64,000 bases of DNA from NCBI GenBank assembly GCA_022796795.1, contig JAAWJI010000018.1, positions 1 through 64,000 of the forward strand. The letters are read 5' to 3'. The notes beneath the pieces were generated by a model. That model ran no database searches. It saw nothing but the letters and a program-made list of their open reading frames with translations, and had not been told where the DNA came from. The stretch comes from Lachnospiraceae bacterium (lineage in GTDB: Bacteria; Bacillota; Clostridia; Lachnospirales; Lachnospiraceae). The stretch's first letter is position 1. The number at the start of each line of letters is the position of its first letter. Both the position numbers and the translations under genes were made by a program. Of the stretch, positions 9,747 through 17,468 are shown in pieces.

Positions 9747-10214
9747 CTACGGCTTCGGCGTCTCCTCACTGGAAATCTCCTGTTTCTGCGCCTCCTCCAC
9801 GATCAGCTTAACCCCTCTGACCTGCAAAACACGCACCACCTTTCCCTCCTCCAGCTCCCGGGAATCCTCCCCGGCCCTGGCCGTCCAGGTCATGCCGTTT
9901 AACTTTACTTCTCCTTCCCCCTGCAGGTTTCGGATGGTTTTTGTCACAATGGCCGTTTGGCCGATCAGGCTGTCCACATTTGTCATGACCCGGTCCCGGT
10001 TCAGCCATTTGACAGCCACCGGCCTGGTGCAGAACAAAAGTGCAAAGGATACCACACAGAACAGAGTCAGCTCCAGCCACAGGTTATCTCCCAGAAGCGC
10101 GGCAACAAACGCTGCCAGAGCTCCTCCGGCAAACCAGATGGTTGTAAGCCCCAGGGTAACGATTTCAACACCCAGCAGCACAATAAACAAAATCAACCAA
10201 TAAATCGCGTTCAT
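9747..10214 (-). CDS. nfeD: NfeD family membrane protein
   Basis: The short-form NfeD protein (155 aa) has two or three N-terminal membrane helices (about residues 5-70) and a C-terminal OB-fold domain (about 85-140; GQTAIVTKTI, GEGEVKLNG). NfeD proteins work with SPFH proteins, and the SPFH gene lies directly downstream. The start ATG at 10214 has GAAGGAGG nine bases upstream. Confidence 0.9.
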   Translation of the reverse strand: MNAIYWLILFIVLLGVEIVTLGLTTIWFAGGALAAFVAALLGDNLWLELTLFCVVSFALLFCTRPVAVKWLNRDRVMTNVDSLIGQTAIVTKTIRNLQGEGEVKLNGMTWTARAGEDSRELEEGKVVRVLQVRGVKLIVEEAQKQEISSEETPKP

Positions 10215-10327
10215 ATGCTTAAGCCTCCTTCTTCCTTGATAATAGTTTACTATATTTCAAAAAATAATACAACATGAATACACAGAATTATCACAAAATG
10301 TTACATGCAGCAGATTTTATAGTGGAA

Positions 10328-10495
10328 CGTTCAGCCAGCCCACAGATAGCCGGAAAATCCAGAAGTGCCCTGGGGTACGCTGGAATTTGACAGTTGGTCT
10401 GTGGGAGGAGGGATGGCCCGTATATGAGCAAAATTAGCTGCGGCAGCAGCGGGCAAGCTCTGAAAGCGCCTTTGCGAATGGGCATGGGCTGAACG
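10328..10495. repeat. Nested inverted-repeat element upstream of nfeD
   Basis: Outer ends CGTTCAGCC (10328-10336) and GGGCTGAACG (10486-10495) are inverted. Inside are perfect arms CCCACAGA (10339-10346) and TCTGTGGG (10398-10405), then AAATCCAG/CTGGAATTT, then GTGCCC-TG-GGGTAC at the centre. The 460-bp gap 10215-10674 holds this element plus the terminator described next and no convincing gene. It may be a miniature mobile repeat or a structured RNA; no copy was found elsewhere in the window. Confidence 0.45.
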
Positions 10496-10519
10496 AAAGA
10501 CAGGCAGTAACTATAAAAA

Positions 10520-10618
10520 GGGGCTGTCGCAAAATACAGCTTATACGCAAGATATAGGAGCAACCTTTGTAGCTTAAATGCTCTATCTTGTATATAACAG
10601 CTGTTTTGCGACAGCCCC
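10520..10618 (-). terminator. 99-bp long-stem terminator (MITE-like) after the SleB gene
   Basis: Perfect 15-bp ends GGGGCTGTCGCAAAA (10520-10534) and TTTTGCGACAGCCCC (10604-10618) enclose further imperfect pairing (ACAGC.../...GCTGT, AAGATA/TATCTT). On the minus strand the stem is followed by TTTTTAT, as in a rho-independent terminator for the upstream cell-wall hydrolase. Terminal GGGGCTGTCGCAAAA resembles transposon end sequences, so the terminator may derive from a non-autonomous element. Confidence 0.6.
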
Positions 10619-10674
10619 GTGCATCATGAACATTTTTTCCCTCTATACTATCTCCTGGGAATCACAGAACTGCT

Positions 10675-11946
10675 TTAATAAAACACATGGCTTCCGATCA
10701 CAATACTGTCTCCACCCACGTCGGATCCCGCCCTGCGGAAATGGGTATAGGTTCCGATGGTGGTATAACCGTTGATGGCATCCTGGGCCGCCTGCATGCA
10801 GCTGGCGGAGGGTCCTCCCAGATAGCGGGCCAGCGCTCCGTTGCTGGCCGGGCCGAACTGTCCCGGCGCGTAGATTACATCCGCAATGGAATTGGGATAC
10901 CGGCCGCTCTTTACCCGGTTCATGACAACGGCTCCCACAGCCACCTTTCCCTCGTAGGGCTGGCCGCCGGCCTCTGCCTGAATGAGAGCTGCCAGGAGCA
11001 CCACCTCATTGCCGTTGGCCTTGAAGGCCGCCAGCTGCTGTCTAAGCTTCTCCCGCTTCTCCTCTGCTTCCTTTTGCTTGATCTCCTCTATGGTCATGCC
11101 CTCGCCCAGCTCATACTGAACCGTCACATACTCGGCCGACACATATCCGGTTTTCTCTTCCGCATATTGCACGCAGATCCACTCTGCCGCATCCGGTGCC
11201 GGCTGCGTCTCCTCCTCCGGCACTGTATAAGACATAGCCTGTGCTGTCAGTACAGCGTCATTTCCGGCTTCTGCCTCCATCGCTTCTGCTTCTTCCCCAG
11301 ACTCCTGAGCGGCGGCTTCTTCCCCATTCTCTGTCTGAGCAGCCGCCTCCCCGTCTTCTACAGGCTCCACAGCAATCTCCGCTTCCCCGGAAGCCTCCAG
11401 AAGCTCTTCCTCCGGCTCCTCAGGCGCCTCCTCCGGTTCCTCCACGCTGACCACCACAAGCTTAGTTCCCTTCTCCACATTCTTCAGGATCTTGGATTCC
11501 GTGCTGGCCTCATTTCGAATCCGCAGCCCGTTGGTGGTAGCCGTAGCCACCAGAGTCAATTCCTCCTGCGCCCGCTCATAGGCATCCGTTCCAAAGAGCA
11601 GATAATCGTTACTCACATAACCTTCCACATTTCCGGACTTGATCCGTGTCCATCCCTCTGCGCGCTCCAGGATATATCCGCCGTCTCCCTTAAACAGACG
11701 TCCCACAACCTTGGACTCCGCATTTGCCTCCGCCCGGACATTCACATAATCGTCAATATTGGCAATGACACGGTCTTCCCATTCTTCCAGTATTCTGAAC
11801 TCCTCAATGTCTTCTCCCGTAAGCTGGTCCATCAAAGAACCCACGCCGGCTGTGGTTTCCACCTCCAGGCCCTCAAAGCCGCAAAGCGAAAGCCATGTCA
11901 GGCACATAGCCAGACAAAGCAGCCATTTCTTACTCGCCAAATTCAT
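10675..11946 (-). CDS. SH3-domain cell wall hydrolase (SleB family)
   Basis: An N-terminal signal peptide (residues 1-25, hydrophobic LLCLAMCLTWLSLCGF) indicates export. Two bacterial SH3 domains follow (about 60-105 and 130-165; DYVNVRAEANAESKVVGRL and GLRIRNEASTESKIL). They are separated from the catalytic part by an acidic Glu/Ala/Pro-rich linker (about 165-250) with an interrupted SH3-like continuation. The C-terminal SleB/Hydrolase_2 domain (about 310-423; LLAALIQAEAGGQPYEGKVAVG, VIYAPGQFGP) is predicted to cleave peptidoglycan. The role could be spore cortex lysis or wall remodelling. The start has GGGAGG upstream. Confidence 0.9.
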   Translation of the reverse strand: MNLASKKWLLCLAMCLTWLSLCGFEGLEVETTAGVGSLMDQLTGEDIEEFRILEEWEDRVIANIDDYVNVRAEANAESKVVGRLFKGDGGYILERAEGWTRIKSGNVEGYVSNDYLLFGTDAYERAQEELTLVATATTNGLRIRNEASTESKILKNVEKGTKLVVVSVEEPEEAPEEPEEELLEASGEAEIAVEPVEDGEAAAQTENGEEAAAQESGEEAEAMEAEAGNDAVLTAQAMSYTVPEEETQPAPDAAEWICVQYAEEKTGYVSAEYVTVQYELGEGMTIEEIKQKEAEEKREKLRQQLAAFKANGNEVVLLAALIQAEAGGQPYEGKVAVGAVVMNRVKSGRYPNSIADVIYAPGQFGPASNGALARYLGGPSASCMQAAQDAINGYTTIGTYTHFRRAGSDVGGDSIVIGSHVFY

Positions 11947-12049
11947 AACAACCTCCCGGTAATAAGCGTTTTATAACACACTTATTACAATTATTACGAT
12001 TTTATTACGTAGTTATTGTATCAAAGGGGGCGTCTTTTGTCAAGGGGGC

Positions 12050-12089
12050 CCAAAAATCAGAAAAGCCTACCGGCGCTGCCGGTAGGCTT
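12050..12089 (-). terminator. Terminator overlapping the RNA methyltransferase stop codon
   Basis: A perfect 12-bp stem with a 3-nt loop (12063-12074 and 12078-12089, core GCCTACCGGC / GCCGGTAGGC) is followed on the minus strand by TTTTCTGATTTTT. The stem lies inside the last codons of the gene, encoding YRQRR and the stop. Confidence 0.85.
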
Positions 12090-12879
12090 CATATACTAAA
12101 ATTGCAGCGGCAACCGCCGCGTTTAAAGATTCCAGTTGTCCCTCCATGGGGATCCGAATGTAAGTGTCTGCCTGAGCTGCAAGCGCTTCGCTGAGCCCAT
12201 TGCTCTCATTTCCGATGAGAAAAGCCGCGCCTTTGCGGTACTCCTCCTGATCGTAGTTTTTTGTTCCCTCCAGATGAGCCGCGAAGCTTTGGATGCCGCA
12301 GCTCTTCAGGATTCCCAAGGTCTCACGCAGATCCTCCGCATAGAGAAAGGGCACCCGGAATATGGATCCCATGGTGGAGCGGACCACCTTGGGGTTGTAG
12401 ATGTCTACGGAATCCCGGCTTAACAGGACTCCCGTCACCCCAGCCCCTTCCGCGGTCCGCAGAATAGTCCCCAGATTTCCCGGATCCTGCAGGTTCTCCA
12501 GCACCAGAAAAAGAGGCGCGGGAGTCTGCAAAAGCTTTTCCAGATCATACTGGCTCTGGCGCAGAATGCATAAAATCCCCTGGGGCGTCTGGGTGTCGCA
12601 CACGACGCGGAATACGGAATCCTCCACCACCTCGTGGGATACACGGTTCAGGCCCTCCCAGTCTGTTCCGCCCTCCTGGCTGCCCCCGGTTCTTCCCACA
12701 TCCTCCAGCCTTTTATAAAGGCTTTGACTCACATAGACCTTCACAATTTGTTCCATGGGGGCCTCCCGGAACATCTTGAGGCCCTCCGCCACAAACACGC
12801 CCTGCCGGTCGCGAAGCTTCCCCTTCTTCTGCAGTTGGATCAGCTGCTTTACCTGTGCGTTTGATGTACTCGTAATCAT
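12067..12879 (-). CDS. TrmH/SpoU-family RNA 2'-O-methyltransferase
   Basis: This SAM-dependent methyltransferase of the SPOUT superfamily (270 aa) probably modifies rRNA or tRNA ribose. An N-terminal substrate-binding domain (ITSTSNAQVKQLIQLQKKGKLRDRQGVFVAEG split over residues 2-33) precedes the knotted catalytic domain. Motif 1 is ENLQDPGNLGTILRTA, motif 2 is IGNESNGLSE and motif 3 is IRIPMEGQLESLNAAVA. The exact target cannot be told from sequence (RlmB/TsnR-like). It starts 12 nt after pfkA with a weak ribosome binding site, so translation is probably coupled to pfkA. The stop codon is buried in the terminator stem. Confidence 0.9.
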   Translation of the reverse strand: MITSTSNAQVKQLIQLQKKGKLRDRQGVFVAEGLKMFREAPMEQIVKVYVSQSLYKRLEDVGRTGGSQEGGTDWEGLNRVSHEVVEDSVFRVVCDTQTPQGILCILRQSQYDLEKLLQTPAPLFLVLENLQDPGNLGTILRTAEGAGVTGVLLSRDSVDIYNPKVVRSTMGSIFRVPFLYAEDLRETLGILKSCGIQSFAAHLEGTKNYDQEEYRKGAAFLIGNESNGLSEALAAQADTYIRIPMEGQLESLNAAVAAAILVYEAYRQRR

Positions 12880-12891
12880 ATTCTTTTACAA

Positions 12892-13869
12892 TTAGTGCAT
12901 GGACAGGTCATAGGCGACCTGATACATATAATTATCAATGCCCTTATCCATAGCAAGCGCCTCATTGATGTCAAAATCCTGGAACCGGCCGTTCTGGTAT
13001 CCCACCACCCGGTTGGTCTTTCCGGCGCACAGAAGGTCTGCCGCCATGGAACCCATCATGGAAGCATACACACGGTCTTTGCAGGAAGGACAGCCGCCCC
13101 GCTGCATGTGACCCAAAATGGTGGCCCGGGTCTCCACGCCTGTGGCCGCCTCAATCCGGCGGGCCATACTGGTGGAATGTCCCACACCCTCGGCGTTGAT
13201 AATAATATGGTGTTTCTTGCCTCTCTTGCGGTTAGCAATAATATTATCGATAATCTTCTGCTCGTCATAGTCAAACCGCTCCGGCAGCAAAATATCCTCC
13301 GCGCCGTTAGCAATTCCGCACCACAGGGCAATATAGCCGGCTTTCCTTCCCATTACCTCAATAATGCTGCAGCGCTCATGGGAGGTAGAGGTATCCCGAA
13401 CCTTGTCTATGGCCTCCATGGCCGTATTGATCGCTGTGTCAAAGCCAATGGTATATTCCGTACAGGAGATATCCAGGTCAATCGTTCCCGGCACGCCGAT
13501 GGTGTTGATGCCAAGGCCGGCCAGCTTCTGGGCTCCCTTAAAGGAACCGTCTCCGCCGATTACCACAATGCCGTCAATCCCGTGCTTGCGGCAGATCTCA
13601 GCGCCTCTTTTTTGTCCTTCCTCCGTCATGAACTCCCTGCAGCGGGCTGTGAACAGAATCGTGCCGCCCCGCTCAATGGTGTTGGATACATCGTTGGCTG
13701 TCAGGTCCACAATCTCCTCATTGAGCAGGCCTCTGTAGCCCTTGCGGATTCCCTTCACCTTTTTCCCGTTCACAAGAGCTTTTCTCACTACCGCACGGAT
13801 AGCCGCATTCATGCCGGGTGCATCGCCGCCGCTGGTCAAAACTCCGATTGTATTAATTTCCTTTCCCAT
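12892..13869 (-). CDS. pfkA: ATP-dependent 6-phosphofructokinase
   Basis: The enzyme is the committed step of glycolysis. The GGDAPGMNAAIRA start region, GGDGS (glycine typical of the ATP-using rather than PPi-using enzyme) and PGTIDLD with both catalytic aspartates are present. The usual motif is TIDND, so Leu replaces the middle Asn. The 325-residue length is standard. AGGAGG lies eight bases before the ATG. It sits between dnaE and the RNA methyltransferase, the common dnaE-pfkA order of Clostridia and Bacilli. Confidence 0.95.
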   Translation of the reverse strand: MGKEINTIGVLTSGGDAPGMNAAIRAVVRKALVNGKKVKGIRKGYRGLLNEEIVDLTANDVSNTIERGGTILFTARCREFMTEEGQKRGAEICRKHGIDGIVVIGGDGSFKGAQKLAGLGINTIGVPGTIDLDISCTEYTIGFDTAINTAMEAIDKVRDTSTSHERCSIIEVMGRKAGYIALWCGIANGAEDILLPERFDYDEQKIIDNIIANRKRGKKHHIIINAEGVGHSTSMARRIEAATGVETRATILGHMQRGGCPSCKDRVYASMMGSMAADLLCAGKTNRVVGYQNGRFQDFDINEALAMDKGIDNYMYQVAYDLSMH

Positions 13870-13900
13870 CTGTCATTCCTCCTGTATTGGACTTTTGCAA

Positions 13901-13935
13901 CATTCGCAAATCCATTAAAATTTCCTGTGCGAATG
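13901..13935. repeat. Inverted repeat between dnaE and pfkA
   Basis: Perfect arms CATTCGCA (13901-13908) and TGCGAATG (13928-13935) surround a 19-nt AT-rich loop. The string TTGCGAATGGG recurs at about 10472 and its complement CCCATTCGCAA at about 32791, which suggests a dispersed intergenic motif. It may end the dnaE transcript or sit in the pfkA leader. Confidence 0.35.
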
Positions 13936-13955
13936 GGATTTCCTTACCCTTGATT

Positions 13956-16900
13956 TTAATTCATTCTTATCATATTTTCAATACGTTTCTCCACGACTTT
14001 TACATTCTCTTCTCCAAAATGTTCCCGGAGAAACGCCACGGTATTTTTATCCCCCTGGATGTTCCATTTCGCAGGCAGCCTCTTGGCTGTCCTCTCCCGG
14101 GCTGCAAAGAGAACCAGCTGATCCGGTCCCTCCTCCTCCCGCAAAAGCTTCTGAAGCTTCTCCTCCCCGGCAATACAGGACTGCTGGTCCGGAAACTGGA
14201 TCCACACCTCCCGTTTTCCCTCGTCAAAGCTGTAAATCCTGTCGCTGATAAGCTTGCTGGCCTTCTCCTCCTCCGCGCTCACATGTCCGCTGATAAATAT
14301 TTTGGCATCCTCATTCAAAAGCCCGCTCTGACGCTCATACACATTGGGAAACACAATCACCTCTACGGTTCCCACCAGATCCTCCAGGGTCAGGAAGGCC
14401 ATGACCTTATTGTTTTTCGTGTATTTAATGTTCTTTCCTGTGATCATGCCTCCCACGACCACCCGTTCATTATCCTTCACCTTGGTCTCGCCCTTCTCCT
14501 CATCCAGCTGGAAATCCGAGGTGACTGCCGTAATATTCTTCTTCCAGCGCTCCTCATACTCCTCCAGAGGATGTCCGCTGATATAAACTCCCAGCACATC
14601 CTTCTCAAAGGAGAGCAGAAGCTCCTTCTCATACTCCGGCACATCAGGAAAACGGATCATAAACTGCTCCTGCTCCTCCTCGGATACCAGGTCAAACAGG
14701 GACAGCTGCCCGGTCATGGTGGTCTTTTTATTCTGCAGAACATTGTCCATAATACCGGCGTACACCAGCATCTTCTGCTGCCTGTTTCCATCCAGGCTGT
14801 CAAAGGCTCCTGCTTTGATGAAATTCTCCACCACCCGGCGGTTTACCTCCCGGCCGGCCATGCGCTCGATAAAATCCTGCAGACTCACAAAGCGTCCTCC
14901 CAGCTCACGCTCCTGAACAAGGGCGTCGATGACCGGGGTTCCCACGCTTTTGATAGCGGACAATCCAAAGCGAATGGCTCCCCCGGACACGGAAAAGCCG
15001 CCCTCTCCCTCATTTACATCCGGGGGCAGAATCCGGATATCCATCTGCCGGCAGCTGAGAATATATTCCGCCACCTTTCCGGGGTTTCCCATAACAGAGG
15101 TCATTAAAGCCGCCATATACTCCACGGGATAATAATATTTCAAATACGCAGTCTGATAAGCCACCACCGCGTACACCGCCGCATGGGACTTGTTAAAAGC
15201 ATACTGGGCAAAATCCATCATCTCGTCATAGATCTTCTGGGCCACTTTTTCCGGCACCCCATTAGCCACGCAGCCCGGCACGCCTTCTTCCGGGTTGCCG
15301 TAGACGAAATTCTTCCGCTCCTTTTCCATCACCGAGGCCTTTTTCTTGGACATGGCCCGCCGGATCAGGTCGCTTCGGCCCAGAGTGTAGCCGGCCAGCT
15401 TCTGTACGATCTGCATGACCTGCTCCTGGTACACAATACAGCCGTAGGTGGACTCCAGAATGGGCTCCAGCTCCGGACAGTCATAGGTGATCAGCTCTGG
15501 ATGGTCCTTTCCCCGGATATACTGGGGAATGAAATCCATGGGGCCCGGGCGGTACAGGGCTACTCCGGCGATAATATCCTCCAGGTTCTGGGGCTTCAGC
15601 TCCTTCATGAAATTTTTCATTCCCGGACTTTCCAGCTGGAAAATCCCATCCGTGCGGCCGGTTCCAATGCTGTCCAGCACCTTCTTGTCGTCATAGTCGA
15701 TCCGGTCCATATCCAGATGGACTCCCGTATCCTTTTCCGCCAGCCTGGCCGCATCCTGGATCACCGTCAGGGTGCGCAGCCCCAGGAAATCCATTTTCAG
15801 AAGGCCCAGCTCCTCCAGGGTGGTCATGGTAAACTGGGTGGTGATGGAGCCGTCGGAGGCCCTGGACAAAGGCACATACTCGTCCATGGACTTCTGACTG
15901 ATCACAACCCCCGCCGCATGCATGGAGGTATGCCTAGGCAGACCCTCCAGACGCCTGGCCATGTCCATAAGATCCCGGACCTTAGGGTCCTTCTCATAGC
16001 TGTCCCGCAGCTCCGGATTAATCTTCAGAGCCTTTTCCAGTGTAATATCCTTCTCTGTGGGCACCATCTTGGCAATAGTATCCACAAGAGCATAGGGCAT
16101 ATCCATGACCCGTCCCACATCCCGCAGCACGCCCCGGGCTGCCATGGTTCCGAAGGTAACGATCTGCACCACCCGGTCCTTGCCGTATTTCTCCGCCACA
16201 TAGTCGATGACCTCCTGGCGCCGGCGAAAGCAAAAATCAATATCAATATCCGGCATAGAAACCCGCTCCGGATTCAAAAACCGTTCAAAAAGCAGCTGAT
16301 AGCGGATGGGATCAATGGTGGTAATATCCAGGGTGTAGGCCACAATACTTCCCGCAGCCGAGCCCCGGCCCGGTCCCACGGCAATGCCATGCTCCTTGGC
16401 ATAGTGAATAAAGTCCCACACAATGAGAAAATAATCCACATATCCCATTTTCTGTATGACAGAGAGCTCATAGTTAAGCCGCTGCCGGATCTCCCCCTGG
16501 TCCTGGGGATAAAGCCTGGCAAAGCCCTGGCTGCAGAGATGATTCAGGTACTCCCAGGAAGTAAAGCCCTCCGGCACATCATACTTGGGAAGCTTGGTCA
16601 CGCCGAACTCAATGTCCACGTGGCAGCGGGCCGCAATGCGCCCTGTATTTTCCAGTGCCTCCCTGGCATAGGGGAAAAGCCGCTCCATCTCCTCCGGGGA
16701 CTTCACATAATACTGGCCTCCCTCATAGCGCAGCCGGTTTTCATCCTCCAGCTTCTTTCCTGTCTGAATACACAGGAGAATATCATGGGGCTTTTCATCC
16801 TCCGCATAGGTGTAATGAATATCGTTAGTAGCCACCAGAGGAATATGAAGCTCCCGGCTCATGCGCAGCAGAGCCTGATTTACCGTCTGCTGGCCCGGAA

Positions 16901-17438
16901 GCCCATGATCCTGCAGCTCCAGGAAATAGTTCTCCTCTCCAAAAACAGCCTGGTATTTCCGGGCCGCCTGTTTGGCCTCCTCATAAAGCCCCTTCACAAT
17001 GTACCGGGCCACCTCTCCGGCCAGACAGGCGCTTAGGGCAATGATCCCCTCGTGGTACTGCTCCAGCACCTCCATGTCCACCCGGGGGCGGTAATAATAG
17101 CCCTCCACAAAGCCCTTGGACACAATCTTCATCAGGTTGGCATAGCCTTGATTGTTTTCCGCCAGCAGTACCAGATGATAATACCGGTCCTCCCCGCCTG
17201 TGGTCTCCTTGTCAAAACGGGAATTAGGTGCTACGTATACCTCGCAGCCCAGAATAGGATTGATCCCCGCCTCCCGGGCCGCCCGGTAAAAATCAATAAC
17301 CCCGAACATGACGCCATGATCCGTGATAGCCGCCGCGTCCATGCCCAGCTCCTTGACCCGGGCCACATACTCGTTGATTTTATTAGACCCGTCTAACAGA
17401 CTGTACTCTGTATGGGTGTGCAAATGTGCAAATGACAT
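13956..17438 (-). CDS. dnaE: DNA polymerase III alpha subunit (DnaE)
   Basis: This is a replicative or lagging-strand C-family DNA polymerase. The N-terminal PHP domain (about residues 1-210; HLHTHTEYSLLDG, ITDHGVMFG) precedes the polymerase core with GPGRGSAAGS and the catalytic PDIDIDF at about residue 400. The helix-hairpin-helix region follows, then a C-terminal OB-fold (about 985-1060; VVVGGMITGKNIKYTK). The 1160-residue length is normal. No PolC-type exonuclease is inserted. The start has AAGGAG upstream. Clostridia normally also carry polC elsewhere. Confidence 0.96.
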   Translation of the reverse strand: MSFAHLHTHTEYSLLDGSNKINEYVARVKELGMDAAAITDHGVMFGVIDFYRAAREAGINPILGCEVYVAPNSRFDKETTGGEDRYYHLVLLAENNQGYANLMKIVSKGFVEGYYYRPRVDMEVLEQYHEGIIALSACLAGEVARYIVKGLYEEAKQAARKYQAVFGEENYFLELQDHGLPGQQTVNQALLRMSRELHIPLVATNDIHYTYAEDEKPHDILLCIQTGKKLEDENRLRYEGGQYYVKSPEEMERLFPYAREALENTGRIAARCHVDIEFGVTKLPKYDVPEGFTSWEYLNHLCSQGFARLYPQDQGEIRQRLNYELSVIQKMGYVDYFLIVWDFIHYAKEHGIAVGPGRGSAAGSIVAYTLDITTIDPIRYQLLFERFLNPERVSMPDIDIDFCFRRRQEVIDYVAEKYGKDRVVQIVTFGTMAARGVLRDVGRVMDMPYALVDTIAKMVPTEKDITLEKALKINPELRDSYEKDPKVRDLMDMARRLEGLPRHTSMHAAGVVISQKSMDEYVPLSRASDGSITTQFTMTTLEELGLLKMDFLGLRTLTVIQDAARLAEKDTGVHLDMDRIDYDDKKVLDSIGTGRTDGIFQLESPGMKNFMKELKPQNLEDIIAGVALYRPGPMDFIPQYIRGKDHPELITYDCPELEPILESTYGCIVYQEQVMQIVQKLAGYTLGRSDLIRRAMSKKKASVMEKERKNFVYGNPEEGVPGCVANGVPEKVAQKIYDEMMDFAQYAFNKSHAAVYAVVAYQTAYLKYYYPVEYMAALMTSVMGNPGKVAEYILSCRQMDIRILPPDVNEGEGGFSVSGGAIRFGLSAIKSVGTPVIDALVQERELGGRFVSLQDFIERMAGREVNRRVVENFIKAGAFDSLDGNRQQKMLVYAGIMDNVLQNKKTTMTGQLSLFDLVSEEEQEQFMIRFPDVPEYEKELLLSFEKDVLGVYISGHPLEEYEERWKKNITAVTSDFQLDEEKGETKVKDNERVVVGGMITGKNIKYTKNNKVMAFLTLEDLVGTVEVIVFPNVYERQSGLLNEDAKIFISGHVSAEEEKASKLISDRIYSFDEGKREVWIQFPDQQSCIAGEEKLQKLLREEEGPDQLVLFAARERTAKRLPAKWNIQGDKNTVAFLREHFGEENVKVVEKRIENMIRMN

Positions 17439-17468
17439 AATTGAAAACTCCTTCTGTCCTTTGGCTCT

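Noticed and set aside
10291-10563. 90-residue minus-strand ORF upstream of nfeD
   Set aside because: It spans the nested inverted repeat and part of the terminator palindrome, lacks a ribosome binding site and has odd composition; better explained as a repeat element.
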